Below are positions 25,734-34,210 of a DNA stretch of 39,898 bases, in pieces. The DNA is taken from assembly GCA_023428245.1 (NCBI GenBank), contig JAEYYX010000053.1:1-39898 (forward strand). Reading direction: 5' to 3'. The notes under the pieces are model-generated. The model had not been told where the DNA came from, did not search any database, and saw only the letters and a list, made by a program, of their open reading frames with translations. Made by a program: the position numbers and the translations under genes. The number at the start of each line of letters is the position of its first letter. The first letter of the stretch is position 1. This DNA is from Pseudomonadota bacterium. Lineage in GTDB: Bacteria > Myxococcota_A > Polyangia > Polyangiales > Polyangiaceae.

Positions 25734-25749
25734 GAGGCAGAACTGCCTC
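25734..25749. promoter_or_regulatory. Palindrome upstream of the oxidoreductase-methyltransferase operon
   Basis: GAGGCAGAACTGCCTC: perfect 7-bp arms around AA, 33 bp upstream of the oxidoreductase ATG and 169 bp from the divergent exporter gene. Likely an operator; the binding protein is not identified. Confidence 0.55.
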
Positions 25750-25918
25750 GCGCTCCCGTCGTGCTCGTATTGTCTTTACTCGCGCTCCGCTTGAGAGACG
25801 AGGGGCGCGATTGCGGTGAAATCGGCGGATCCTTCGGGTCAGCGCGTTTTCCCCGTCTAGCGCGCGCGTCTTGGCCCTTTTTTGCGAACTCCGCCTGGGT
25901 GGTATGCTGAAAGAAGCG

Positions 25919-26884
25919 ATGCCAGAAACCTACCGCGAACCGAGAGAAGATTGTTCGATTCGCGTGCCGTCTCCGCCCACGAGGCGGGAACGGGGGGTGC
26001 TCTGGGTGGTCCTGCTGACCGCCGTGATGATGGTCATCGAGATCGGCTTCGGATACGCTACAGGCTCCATGGCGCTGCTCGCCGATGGTTGGCACATGGC
26101 GACGCACGTCGGTGCGCTCGGACTCGCCAGCCTGACCTATTGGTTCTCGCGGCGCTTCGCTCTTCATCCCTCCTTCGCTTTTGGCACCGGAAAGGTGCGT
26201 GCTCTCGGTGGGTATACGAGCGCAATGGCGCTCGGACTCGTCGCCATCACGATGGCGGTCGAGTCCATTGAGCGGCTCATCGTTCCCCAGGACATCGATT
26301 TTTCGACCTCGCTCCCCGTCGCAGTCCTCGGCCTCATTGTGAACCTGGTGAGCGCCCTGCTCTTGCACAGTCACGATCAAGGTCCCGACCATGAGCATCA
26401 CCACGACTACTCGGCGCACAGCGAAGGGCATGGCCACGGTCAGCATCATGATCATGGCCATGACCACAATCACCGCGCTGCCCTCCTTCACGTGATCGCG
26501 GATGCCTTGACGAGCGTGCTCGCGATCGGAGCGCTGCTCGCCGGTCGTTGGTACGGCTGGCTCTGGCTCGACCCGGCGACAGGAATCGTCGGCGGCGCGC
26601 TCATTGTCGTCTGGGCCACGAGCCTCGCCCGTCACGCGGCTCTCGAGCTGCTCGACGCAACCTCCACAGCTCCCCTAGAGCAGGAGATTCGCCGCTCCCT
26701 CGAAGAGGTCGACGATGTCCGCGTCCACGATCTCCACGTCTGGTCACTCGGCGGCTCGAAAATGAGCTGCATCGCGACCGTCGAATCGAAAACCCCTCGT
26801 GACCCCGAGGTCTACCGGGCAAAGCTCGAGCGCTTCGCCCTCGCACACCTGACGATCGAAGTGCGCAGCCCCGCCGCGAGCTGA
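25919..26884 (+). CDS. dmeF: Cation diffusion facilitator, DmeF-like Co/Ni exporter
   Basis: Metal/proton antiporter of the CDF family, about 321 aa, six TM segments. TM2 has MALLADGWHMATHVGA with D56, H59 and H63. The H-x3-H at the end is typical of DmeF rather than zinc exporters, which have H-x3-D. TM5 has H191-V-I-A-D195. Between TM4 and TM5 is a His-rich loop of about 30 residues (GHGHGQHHDHGHDHNH). The C-terminal cytosolic domain has VRVHDLHVWSLG. ATG 25919 (GAAAGAAG upstream) is chosen; ATG 25904 is possible. No DmeR/RcnR-type repressor gene lies beside it. Metal choice (Co, Ni) is inferred from the family. Confidence 0.88.
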   Translation: MPETYREPREDCSIRVPSPPTRRERGVLWVVLLTAVMMVIEIGFGYATGSMALLADGWHMATHVGALGLASLTYWFSRRFALHPSFAFGTGKVRALGGYTSAMALGLVAITMAVESIERLIVPQDIDFSTSLPVAVLGLIVNLVSALLLHSHDQGPDHEHHHDYSAHSEGHGHGQHHDHGHDHNHRAALLHVIADALTSVLAIGALLAGRWYGWLWLDPATGIVGGALIVVWATSLARHAALELLDATSTAPLEQEIRRSLEEVDDVRVHDLHVWSLGGSKMSCIATVESKTPRDPEVYRAKLERFALAHLTIEVRSPAAS

Positions 26885-26897
26885 GCGCGCCTCAGCT
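26879..26897. terminator. Terminator-like hairpin after dmeF
   Basis: AGCTGAG/CTCAGCT stem of 7 bp with a CGCGC loop. The stem contains the dmeF stop codon. It lies between convergent genes whose stops are 37 bp apart. No T-run follows. Confidence 0.4.
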
Positions 26898-26921
26898 GCT
26901 GGATCCTCGCGGCATGGCTCT

Positions 26922-27641
26922 TCAGAGATAGGTCATCGCTTGTTCGAGAGCTCGTCGCGCGTCCGGCCCCCTCGCGACCTTTTCGTGGGCGACGATCACC
27001 CGCACCAAGTCCTCGCGCGCAGCGTAACGCTCGAGCTGAGCCCGGAGCGCCTTCTTTTCCTTGATGATCGTCCATTTCGTCAGACGGGAGACCCGGGGAC
27101 CCGGCGCCGAGCCCAAGAGCGTCGTGAACAGGTACCCCATGAAGTCGGTCTTTTTGTCCATGTTGAAGATCACGTCGTTAAAAACGAGAGTGAGCCCGTC
27201 GGACGAGCGCACCAGCATGACGCCTTCCTTGTCCCCCACCCCATCGAGGCGCTCGAACAGAACGCACGGGTCAACGCTCGAGTATTCGTCCATCACAAGG
27301 TCAACGGGCACGACCTCTTCGACGAGCTTCCGTGATCCACGCGGAGCGACGATCTTCGCCTTCGGATAGCGGTCTTTGTAGATCTTCGAATCGAGGCGAT
27401 GAAACCCGCTCGGAGCGACGAGCACGGCCGGTTCACCGAAGCTCTCGAGCTGCTTCATAGATCCCTCATCGAGAGCGATTGGGTTATGGATCACAAGATC
27501 TCCGCTCTGCAACCGCGCCACTACCATGTTCCTCTTCAGAGACATCGACGGCAGCGTCCCCCAGACGAACCACAGGTTCTCAGCCAGCTGCTCGAGCGGG
27601 CCGTGCTCTAAGACAGTCCAAACTTCGTGAGCCTTCGCCAT
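26922..27641 (-). CDS. DUF4336-like protein (metallo-beta-lactamase-fold relative)
   Basis: Soluble protein of about 239 aa. The pattern LAENLWFVWGTLPSMSLKRNMVVARL, SGDLVIHNPIAL, LVAPSGFHRLDSKIYKDRYP and KIVAPRGSRKLVEEVV follows the DUF4336 group, which has a metallo-beta-lactamase-like fold but lacks the full HxHxDH metal site (only FHRLD is seen near residue 81). So hydrolase activity is doubtful. ATG at 27641 is chosen because the protein then begins just before the conserved region; the longer frame adds 44 residues without similarity. Role unknown; it converges on dmeF. Confidence 0.65.
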   Translation of the reverse strand: MAKAHEVWTVLEHGPLEQLAENLWFVWGTLPSMSLKRNMVVARLQSGDLVIHNPIALDEGSMKQLESFGEPAVLVAPSGFHRLDSKIYKDRYPKAKIVAPRGSRKLVEEVVPVDLVMDEYSSVDPCVLFERLDGVGDKEGVMLVRSSDGLTLVFNDVIFNMDKKTDFMGYLFTTLLGSAPGPRVSRLTKWTIIKEKKALRAQLERYAAREDLVRVIVAHEKVARGPDARRALEQAMTYL

Positions 27642-28140
27642 GTGAGAGTCATACTCCCATTTCTGGCTGTAATCGAGACCAGCCCCAGGGCTCACTTCGG
27701 CCACTATGGCCATAACGGGGGCGCACTTCGGTGCGAGACCTGCGGCCTCACCCGTGCCAAGAGGCCACCCCAAGGGCCGGCAACAGGGTCCAGTGAGGAA
27801 CGATTTTGTCTCTCACGATCGAGTCATCCTTGTTGTTCTTTCTCCAGCACGCGATCGACCGGTCTACACTCAAGCGCATTCCGCGCCAAGCATTTCCGTG
27901 CGCACGTGTGCATCCCGAAAGGAGTAACCGGTAAATCGCGCAACGAGGTGCGTCCTCAAGTTGACGCGACGCGCGAATCTCTCTAACTCGCCCGACGCTC
28001 GGCACGCTCGTTCTTCGCGCGCGCCATGAGTGCGGTGGTCTATCCGGATCATCGTTTCATCAACTCCAGCGCGTCCGGAGGTCGACTCTCCCCTCGCGGG
28101 CAGCGGCCCCCCGAGCGCGCCCGAGAAAGGCACAAAATAG
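27642..28140. other. Intergenic region, divergent promoters
   Basis: About 500 bp between the DUF4336-like gene (leftward) and the polyglycine-hydrolase-like gene (rightward). It must hold both promoters. TACACT at 27865-27870 could be a -10 box but has no convincing -35 partner. I see no RNA gene, hairpin or conserved riboswitch pattern. Confidence 0.5.
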
Positions 28141-30018
28141 ATGTTCGCAAGACCCCGAAAAGCACGATCCCTTGGCGCATGGCTTGGCTTATTTTCCCTG
28201 GTTTTGTCCGGTTGCGGTGACGGAACGGACTGGTCTGGTGAGGACGATTTCTCGCCGGTCGACTACGACGCGGCGTCCAGCGCAGGCGACGAAGAGGAAA
28301 CCAGCAATGCAGGAGGAGGAATCCAAGACACAGAGGAGGTCCGGGAAGCGGACCAAGCTGTCGTTGATGGCCAGTTCAACACAACGCCCACGCAATGGGT
28401 CTTCCGAGGCGGTCAGACCGCCGCGCAGGTCAACGCGCTCATCACCAGTGGCTATCGCTTGGTGAGTCTCCAGGTGCAGAGCGCGTCCCCTCTTCTGTTC
28501 ACTGTTGCGGCGGTTCACAACTCGGGCAGCCACGCTCAGACGAGTTCATGGATCCACGGAGTGACCCCCTATCAGCTGGACGTGGTCACCGCCTCACAAA
28601 ACCTGCGCGTCGTCGATATCCACGCCTATCAGACCTCAGCAGGCACCCGCTTCGCGGCCATCATGGTCCCGAACACCGGAGCAACCGCCAAAAACTGGTG
28701 GTGGGCCCATGGTAAGACCGTGGCCGAGCTCGGCACCATCGCGGCGACGAACAACGCCCGCCCGATCGATCTTCAGTCCTACGTCGAAAACGGGGTCAAG
28801 AAGTACGCCGCCGTCTTCATCCAGAACTCAGGCGCTGACGGAAGCGCCTGGTGGTGGTACTTTGACGCGACGGGCTCCCAGGTTCAGTCGCTCTTCGGAG
28901 GTACGGGCAACTGCCTAACCAGCATCAACCCGACCGCCGAAGAGAAGTTCGACGTGCTCCTTATCCCCTGTAGCGCACCCTATGCAGAGTGGTGGAACGG
29001 GCACTCCGAAGCGTCGCTCAATGCTCGCGCTGAAGCCATGGGCCTTCGCATCTTCGACGCGAAGTATCTCGGCCCCAACCGCTACGTCGCTCTCCTGACC
29101 GAAAACTCAGACGCCGAGACGATCCGGCTGCGCAAGCGCCTGCGCGGCACCTCACATCGCGGCGAAGTCGGCTTCATGGTGAAACGGGTCGGTGGGCCCA
29201 TTGAGCGCAGCATAAACGTCGACTACGCGTACGATCCTGCAAGCTCCATAAAAACGCTCGTCGCAGTGCACGCACTGCGCGGGATGGAGCACGCAGCGTT
29301 CAACCTGAACACCCCTATCGACATGTACAAGGCACCGTCGAGTCCCCTCACCGACTGCCCCACGGACATCCTCTTAGGCACTCAGGAGACCATGGGGAAT
29401 GCGATCTGGCACATGCAGGTTCAGTCCGACAATCAGCGCACCCGCGCCTTCATGGACCTTTTCGGTATGCCGGCCCTGGAGCAATTCGGACGGGACATCG
29501 GCATGGAAAAGATCAGCATCTCCGCCTATCCAGGATGCTCGAGCTTCGCGAATCGTTGGTCGCTCCGGGATGCCACGCGTCTCTACGAGGGGATCATGAA
29601 CGGTTCCATTTTCGTCCAGCCATCCAGCCGGGACGCCCTCTTTTCGCGCATGCCAGCTGATGGCGGCTCGTCCGGCGTGCTGAACGCTCTTCGTAACATT
29701 GCAGTCGAAGAAGGAAACGCCCTCGGGAGGACCCCTTCCCAGATCGCGAACTTCAACGCCATGTTGCGCGCCCACTACAAGGCCGGCCACCATTGGAACC
29801 CCGTGTTTTGGGAAGACGTGGAAAACATGTCGATCTCCGGCATCGCGCGCATCCCGTCGTGCAACGGATCAGCGATGGTCTATCGCGACTATGTCTGGGG
29901 TGCGTTCCTTTACAACTCGACCTATCCCGAAGGACAGTACGCGTTCCAAGGCTCGGAGGCGGAGCCTCTTCGCCTCTCCGTGCGAAGCGCCCTCGCCACC
30001 GGCGCCAGCTGCCTCTGA
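28141..30018 (+). CDS. Lipoprotein with tandem repeats and serine beta-lactamase-like domain (polyglycine hydrolase-like)
   Basis: Predicted lipoprotein of 625 aa. The signal helix ends in LVLSGC (Cys25), followed by an acidic linker (26-80). Residues 85-325 contain about five repeats of some 48 residues. Each has an aromatic/Gly opening (WVFRGGQTAAQV, SWIHGVTPYQL, WWWAHGKTVAEL, WWWYFDATGSQV, EWWNGHSEASL) and then a strand such as RPIDLQSYVENGVKKYAAVF. The C-terminal half is a beta-lactamase-like serine hydrolase with an SxxK motif at S368-S-I-K371 in DPASSIKTLVAVHAL. This order matches fungal polyglycine hydrolases and their bacterial tandem-repeat relatives. It probably cleaves peptides or acts as an esterase outside the cytoplasm; substrate unknown. 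A good terminator follows. Confidence 0.8.
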   Translation: MFARPRKARSLGAWLGLFSLVLSGCGDGTDWSGEDDFSPVDYDAASSAGDEEETSNAGGGIQDTEEVREADQAVVDGQFNTTPTQWVFRGGQTAAQVNALITSGYRLVSLQVQSASPLLFTVAAVHNSGSHAQTSSWIHGVTPYQLDVVTASQNLRVVDIHAYQTSAGTRFAAIMVPNTGATAKNWWWAHGKTVAELGTIAATNNARPIDLQSYVENGVKKYAAVFIQNSGADGSAWWWYFDATGSQVQSLFGGTGNCLTSINPTAEEKFDVLLIPCSAPYAEWWNGHSEASLNARAEAMGLRIFDAKYLGPNRYVALLTENSDAETIRLRKRLRGTSHRGEVGFMVKRVGGPIERSINVDYAYDPASSIKTLVAVHALRGMEHAAFNLNTPIDMYKAPSSPLTDCPTDILLGTQETMGNAIWHMQVQSDNQRTRAFMDLFGMPALEQFGRDIGMEKISISAYPGCSSFANRWSLRDATRLYEGIMNGSIFVQPSSRDALFSRMPADGGSSGVLNALRNIAVEEGNALGRTPSQIANFNAMLRAHYKAGHHWNPVFWEDVENMSISGIARIPSCNGSAMVYRDYVWGAFLYNSTYPEGQYAFQGSEAEPLRLSVRSALATGASCL

Positions 30019-30038
30019 GCCGAGCCGCGCCAACCGAC

Positions 30039-30078
30039 AGCGCCCACTTCCCTCGCGGGGGGTGGGCGCTCTCCCTTT
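30039..30078 (+). terminator. Rho-independent terminator
   Basis: AGCGCCCAC (30039-30047) pairs perfectly with GTGGGCGCT (30062-30070), a 9-bp stem with further CCC/GGG pairing inside, followed by CTCCCTTTT. It starts 21 bp after the stop of the hydrolase lipoprotein. Confidence 0.75.
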
Positions 30079-30143
30079 TGTGAACATGCATGCCGCCTTG
30101 GGCCGCACGCTGCCTGCGGTCTAGAGAGCGAAACTCGCCGCAC

Positions 30144-32735
30144 TCATTTCGCCCGCTTGCGCAACTTGAGCGGCGTCGTCACGCCGTAACGCTCGTGCAC
30201 GCAGGCCGCTTCGAGGGCCTGGCTCGGGCTCACTTCGCCGGCCAATAATTGCCGATAAGCGAGCAGAGTCTGGGTCACTTCGTGGGCCTTTTCCCAGACG
30301 AACTCGACGCGATAGCGGCGCACCCCGAGCCCAAGGAGCTTCGGAACGAGAGGAGCGGCGCTCTGCGCAAGAGCATTGAACATCGTGTTGCGGCAGCTCA
30401 CGTCGACGACGACGGGATGTTCGTGGCCCGCGTAGTCGCGGAGGGCGACCCTATGCTCCTCGCAGGGGCGACCGCAGGAGCGATAGTCGGTCCCCTCGCT
30501 CAGAATGTGCGCGTAGACGCAGTGGGAGTTGTGGAAGGTCGCGATGTGGTGATGGAGAGTGATCGCGACACGTCCCCGCGGAACCCGCTCCAGCAGGTCG
30601 AGAAGCTGATCTTTGTTCAGATCGTGGGAGGCGGTGACGGTTTCGAGACCGAGCCCCAGCAAATGGAGCGCGGTGAGGGAGTTCGTGACGTTCAGGGAGA
30701 AGTCGCCATGAACCGCGAGCTTGCGCGCACCATTTTCCACTTGGTTCCGTGAGAAGTGCATGAGCGCGCCGAAATGGCGCACGAGGACGCCTTCTGGCTC
30801 GAGACGCGCGATGCGACGGTCAAAGGCCTCTTCTCCCGGCTTCTGCACGCGCACAGTAGCCAGGGTCACCTGAAGGCCGGCGCTCTTGGCCCGCGCGACG
30901 GCGCGACCGAGTCCGACCATCTCCATCCAATCGAGCTCGACCTCAGCGCCCGGACCAAGCCCGCTCGCGATCACTGCTTCGAGCTGTTCCTCCGTGCGAC
31001 ACAGAGGCACGAGCACAGGAGGTCCGAGCTCAGCCGTCACGGGCCCGCTGAGCTCCTCGGAGAGCCGCGGCAGGCAGGAGCCGGACTCGATGAGCAAGGA
31101 GCGTGGCGCCCTGAGCCCTGCCTCGAGCGCCTCGACAAGCTCCCGGCGCATGCGTTTGAGCTCGGAAACGGGCAAATAGAGCCCCGAAGCGAGCCCCTTG
31201 AGCTGGAGAGTATCGAGCCGGAAAGGGGTTCCTCCGAACCCTCCGAGCTTGTCTCCAAGCAGAGCGTCGTCGAGCCCCACCCCCGCGTGGGCGGCCGTGA
31301 GCACCGGGCGCGAAAGGACGCTCGCCGAGAGCGGAACGACAGACTCAGTCGTGCGAGCTTCCACGCGAAGGGCCTCGCCTTCCCTGCCGGATACCGAGAG
31401 CAGGAGCCCGATGCGTCCGCTCACACCTCGCTCGAGCAGCTGCTCCACCTCGCGGGCGAGCTCCGGATCGCCCGTCAAACGCACATCGTCGCCGATGCGC
31501 ACGCGGCGGAGGTCCGGCCCCGGTTGACCGAAACCGAGCTCGACAAGGCCCTTTCCAAGAGACCGTGCATGAAAGAGCGGTCCACCGGGCGCATCTTCCG
31601 GATCGAACTCCGCCGCACTCCGCCCAAGCGCCTCAAACTTCACCCCGACTCCCGGACGCAGAGCTTCGAGCGTCCTCTCGCCGCCACGGAGTTCGACCAC
31701 TACGCGCCCCGGGCGCACCTCTCGGACAGCCCCGACCTCGAGGCCTCGATGTTTTGGCGTACTGCCAACGACGAGCGCTTGATGATTGTCTCCGCGCAGA
31801 AAGCCCACCGAGCCGCCCCGGGAGAAGGTCAGCTGAGTCCTTTCGACGTCCTTGCTGAGAGTTCGGTAGTCCTCCTCGGTCACCCCGCGCAAGAGCGCGT
31901 CCCGAAAGTTTCGAAAGGAGTCGACGGCCGTGCTCACATAGGCCGGCCCCTTGTAGCGCCCCTCGATCTTCAGGCTCTTCACGCCAGCTGCCATCAGCTC
32001 AGGGAGCACTTCGTGAGCGGCCAGGTCCTGAGGACTCAGCAGATACCGCAGGTCACCCAGGTCAAGCTTTTTCCCGTCGACGATCGCCTCGTAAGGCATG
32101 CGACAGGCCTGGGAACATTGACCGCGATTCGCCGAACGCTCCGAAAATGCCTCGCTCGTCAGGCATTGTCCGCTCCAGGCCATACAGAGCGCGCCGTGGA
32201 CGAACACCTCGCTCTCGAGCGGACTCTCCCGCGTGAAGCGTGCGATCTCCCGGGCGGAGAGCTCTCGCGGCAAAACAACCCGATCGATTCCCAACGTCGC
32301 TGCAAAGGTCGCAGCCTCGGCGCTCGAGATCGTCATCTGCGTGCTCGCGTGGAGGCGGATCGTTTTCGAGATGCGTCGAGCCAAGAACGCGGTGGCGGGG
32401 TCCTGAACGATGAGCGCGTCGACGCCGCTCGCGATCGCACGGAGGAGGAGCTCTTCGAGGGCGGGCAGCTCCTGCTCGAACACCAATGTGTTGATCGTCA
32501 GGTAGAGGCGCACATTTGCGGCGTGGGCTCGCGCTACCAACGTAGGCAAATTGTCGAGACGAAACGCCGTCGACCGACTCCGAGCGTTGAACCCCTCCGC
32601 CAGACCGAGATAGACAGCATCCGCTCGACTAGAAAGCGCCGCAGCGAACGATTCCAGAGTCCCCGCGGGTGCAAGGATCTCTGGTCGTCCGAGCGAGGCC
32701 CGCTCGCTTTGCTCGTGGGCTGCAGCAGCTGTCAT
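30144..32735 (-). CDS. Peptidase U32 family protein, RlhA-like (long form)
   Basis: Cytosolic protein of about 863 aa. The N-terminal U32 TIM-barrel-like domain begins PEILAPAGTLESFAAAL and has the signature EVFVHGALCMAWSGQC. Four cysteines, C184, C191, C207 and C211, match the iron-sulfur ligands of the family. A central part (about 330-560) fits the DUF3656-type region, and a C-terminal part returns to a barrel-like pattern with a second Cys/His group (HCVYAHI, SCGRPCEEH). E. coli RlhA hydroxylates 23S rRNA C2501; it is near 650 aa, so this is an extended version. ATG 32735 has AAGGA 4 nt upstream; the GTG at 32765 is less likely. Function as an rRNA hydroxylase is inferred. Confidence 0.85.
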   Translation of the reverse strand: MTAAAAHEQSERASLGRPEILAPAGTLESFAAALSSRADAVYLGLAEGFNARSRSTAFRLDNLPTLVARAHAANVRLYLTINTLVFEQELPALEELLLRAIASGVDALIVQDPATAFLARRISKTIRLHASTQMTISSAEAATFAATLGIDRVVLPRELSAREIARFTRESPLESEVFVHGALCMAWSGQCLTSEAFSERSANRGQCSQACRMPYEAIVDGKKLDLGDLRYLLSPQDLAAHEVLPELMAAGVKSLKIEGRYKGPAYVSTAVDSFRNFRDALLRGVTEEDYRTLSKDVERTQLTFSRGGSVGFLRGDNHQALVVGSTPKHRGLEVGAVREVRPGRVVVELRGGERTLEALRPGVGVKFEALGRSAAEFDPEDAPGGPLFHARSLGKGLVELGFGQPGPDLRRVRIGDDVRLTGDPELAREVEQLLERGVSGRIGLLLSVSGREGEALRVEARTTESVVPLSASVLSRPVLTAAHAGVGLDDALLGDKLGGFGGTPFRLDTLQLKGLASGLYLPVSELKRMRRELVEALEAGLRAPRSLLIESGSCLPRLSEELSGPVTAELGPPVLVPLCRTEEQLEAVIASGLGPGAEVELDWMEMVGLGRAVARAKSAGLQVTLATVRVQKPGEEAFDRRIARLEPEGVLVRHFGALMHFSRNQVENGARKLAVHGDFSLNVTNSLTALHLLGLGLETVTASHDLNKDQLLDLLERVPRGRVAITLHHHIATFHNSHCVYAHILSEGTDYRSCGRPCEEHRVALRDYAGHEHPVVVDVSCRNTMFNALAQSAAPLVPKLLGLGVRRYRVEFVWEKAHEVTQTLLAYRQLLAGEVSPSQALEAACVHERYGVTTPLKLRKRAK

Positions 32736-33212
32736 CGCGTCCTTCGGTCCCGGGCCCTGTAGCACGGCTCGCGCGCTCGCTCGCGCACCAAATTCCAGGA
32801 GCTACGGGCTTGCCGGAACGCGATCTTCCCTCGAAGCGCGCCCCACCGAAAACGGCCTCCTTTCTTCGCTCGCCGGCTCTCCAGACTTCGCCCTTTCCGG
32901 TGTCATCGGACGCTCCCTCCGGATCGCGCGGCTCGCTCGAGCGCGCTCCGGTCGGCACGCGAACACTCTCCCCTGAGGGGCCTTGTCCGCGCGGGCGCCC
33001 TTCCGAAGAAAAACAAAGCATCACCCGTGGTCATGGCGACAACATTCCTTCGCCAAGCCGAGGAGAGGTCCATTGTAGGACTTGAAAAAGATTGCTAGGA
33101 GGGTGATAGGTCGGATCTATTTTCTCTCCCTGTTCACTCACAGTGGGGAGGTAGATTGGACCGGTGTTCTTACACCTTTGGGAAGACTCGCACGGATACA
33201 CGAAAGATTATC
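32736..33212. promoter_or_regulatory. Intergenic region with AT-rich promoter zone
   Basis: About 480 bp between divergent genes. The right part (33065-33212) is distinctly richer in A and T than its surroundings and must hold the promoter of the DUF3829-like lipoprotein gene. TTGAAA at 33083-33088 and TTGCTA at 33093-33098 are candidate -35 boxes; the matching -10 boxes (TGATAG near 33105, TCTATT near 33117) are weak. The left part shows nothing I can identify. Confidence 0.4.
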
Positions 33213-34157
33213 ATGAAATACTACACGCTCCTCTCTCTAGCTCTGGCACTGATCCTCGGCGCGTCAGGGTGCAAAAAGCTCAACAAAGTGCTCCCTGAGA
33301 AGGAAGATCCAGCTGCTCCGGCGGTCAGCGACAAAGACATGTCCGTCATGGGTCAATACGCCGAAGGTTTCAACACCATCATCGGCAAGCCTCATGAATG
33401 TCTCACTGAATACATGAGCAAGATCCCTGAGGAGGGCCCGGAAGCCGGCAAGAAATACACCTTCTTCCCCCGTCAAAACTTCGCCTCCACCGCCCTCGAT
33501 GCGGCCAAGAAGCAATTCGCCGAGGCCAAAAAAGACGCCTCGAGTAAGCTCGAGCACCTGGGACCGCTCGCCGACGCAGCAGTCGCTGACCTTGAACAGA
33601 TCGTGACGACCTTTGCCGAAGTTCACAAATACTACGACGCCGAGAACTTCAAGGACGACGGCGGCGCGAAGGGCAAGGAGCTCCACGAGAAGATGGTGAA
33701 GCTAGCCGGATCGTACCAGGCGAACATGGAAAAGCTCGAGAACGCCCTCTCGGAGGTCGAGCGTCAGCAGACCCTCGCCGAGCTCAAGAAGTACGAGGCG
33801 GACAAGGGTTACAGCTACTGGTTCCGCGCCTTCAATTTCGAAGCGAATCAGCTTCTCAAGGGAGTCGACAAGGCACGCTTCGAGAAGTCATTTGCGAAGC
33901 TCAACGAGGTCTACTCCTCCCTCAAAGCCTTCTCTGACGGAAAGGGCGACCAGCTCAACGCCACGTTCAAGGCCTACATGACTCAGGTCGAGCGGTTCCA
34001 CTCCATCGCCACGAAGGCCTCACGAACCTTCGCTGATTCCCCTGACAACGCTGAGGCTATTGCGAAACACCACGACGACCTCATCAACGCTTACAACACG
34101 ATGATCAATGTCTCGAACTCGATGCAAGAGCTCGAGGCAAATAGTCTCCTCAAGTAA
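33213..34157 (+). CDS. DUF3829-like (YiiG family) lipoprotein
   Basis: Predicted lipoprotein of 314 aa. A short signal ends in LGASGC (Cys20), giving KKLNKVLPEKED after it. The body is almost entirely helical, rich in Lys, Glu and Ala (AALDAAKKQFAEAKK-like stretches, YEADKGYSYWFRAFNF), with the composition and length of DUF3829/YiiG lipoproteins. Such proteins are of unknown function. ATG 33213 is chosen as it places the signal peptide at the N-terminus. Lys and Phe codons make it less GC-rich than its neighbours. A strong hairpin follows the stop. Confidence 0.75.
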   Translation: MKYYTLLSLALALILGASGCKKLNKVLPEKEDPAAPAVSDKDMSVMGQYAEGFNTIIGKPHECLTEYMSKIPEEGPEAGKKYTFFPRQNFASTALDAAKKQFAEAKKDASSKLEHLGPLADAAVADLEQIVTTFAEVHKYYDAENFKDDGGAKGKELHEKMVKLAGSYQANMEKLENALSEVERQQTLAELKKYEADKGYSYWFRAFNFEANQLLKGVDKARFEKSFAKLNEVYSSLKAFSDGKGDQLNATFKAYMTQVERFHSIATKASRTFADSPDNAEAIAKHHDDLINAYNTMINVSNSMQELEANSLLK

Positions 34158-34173
34158 CCTCACCTCGGGAATG

Positions 34174-34201
34174 CTCGGGCTCTCGAGAGAGAGCCCGAGC
34201 G
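34174..34201. terminator. Bidirectional terminator hairpin
   Basis: Perfect 12-bp stem GCTCGGGCTCTC/GAGAGCCCGAGC with a GAGA tetraloop, between the stops of two convergent genes (lipoprotein at 34157, aqpZ at 34211). No long T-run, but the stem is strong. Confidence 0.65.
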
Positions 34202-34210
34202 ACGAATCCC

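Noticed and set aside
30756..32762. 668-residue open frame on the + strand
   Set aside because: It is antisense to the U32 protein gene, whose motifs and iron-sulfur cysteines are clear; the product is charged and has no domain signal. Such mirror frames are common in GC-rich DNA.
32669..33085. 138-residue open frame on the + strand
   Set aside because: Arg/Pro/Ser-rich, partly antisense to the U32 gene, no ribosome site.
33079..33096. Sigma-54-like promoter (GG...TTGC) before the DUF3829-like gene
   Set aside because: The distance between GG and GC is 16 bp instead of the required 12.
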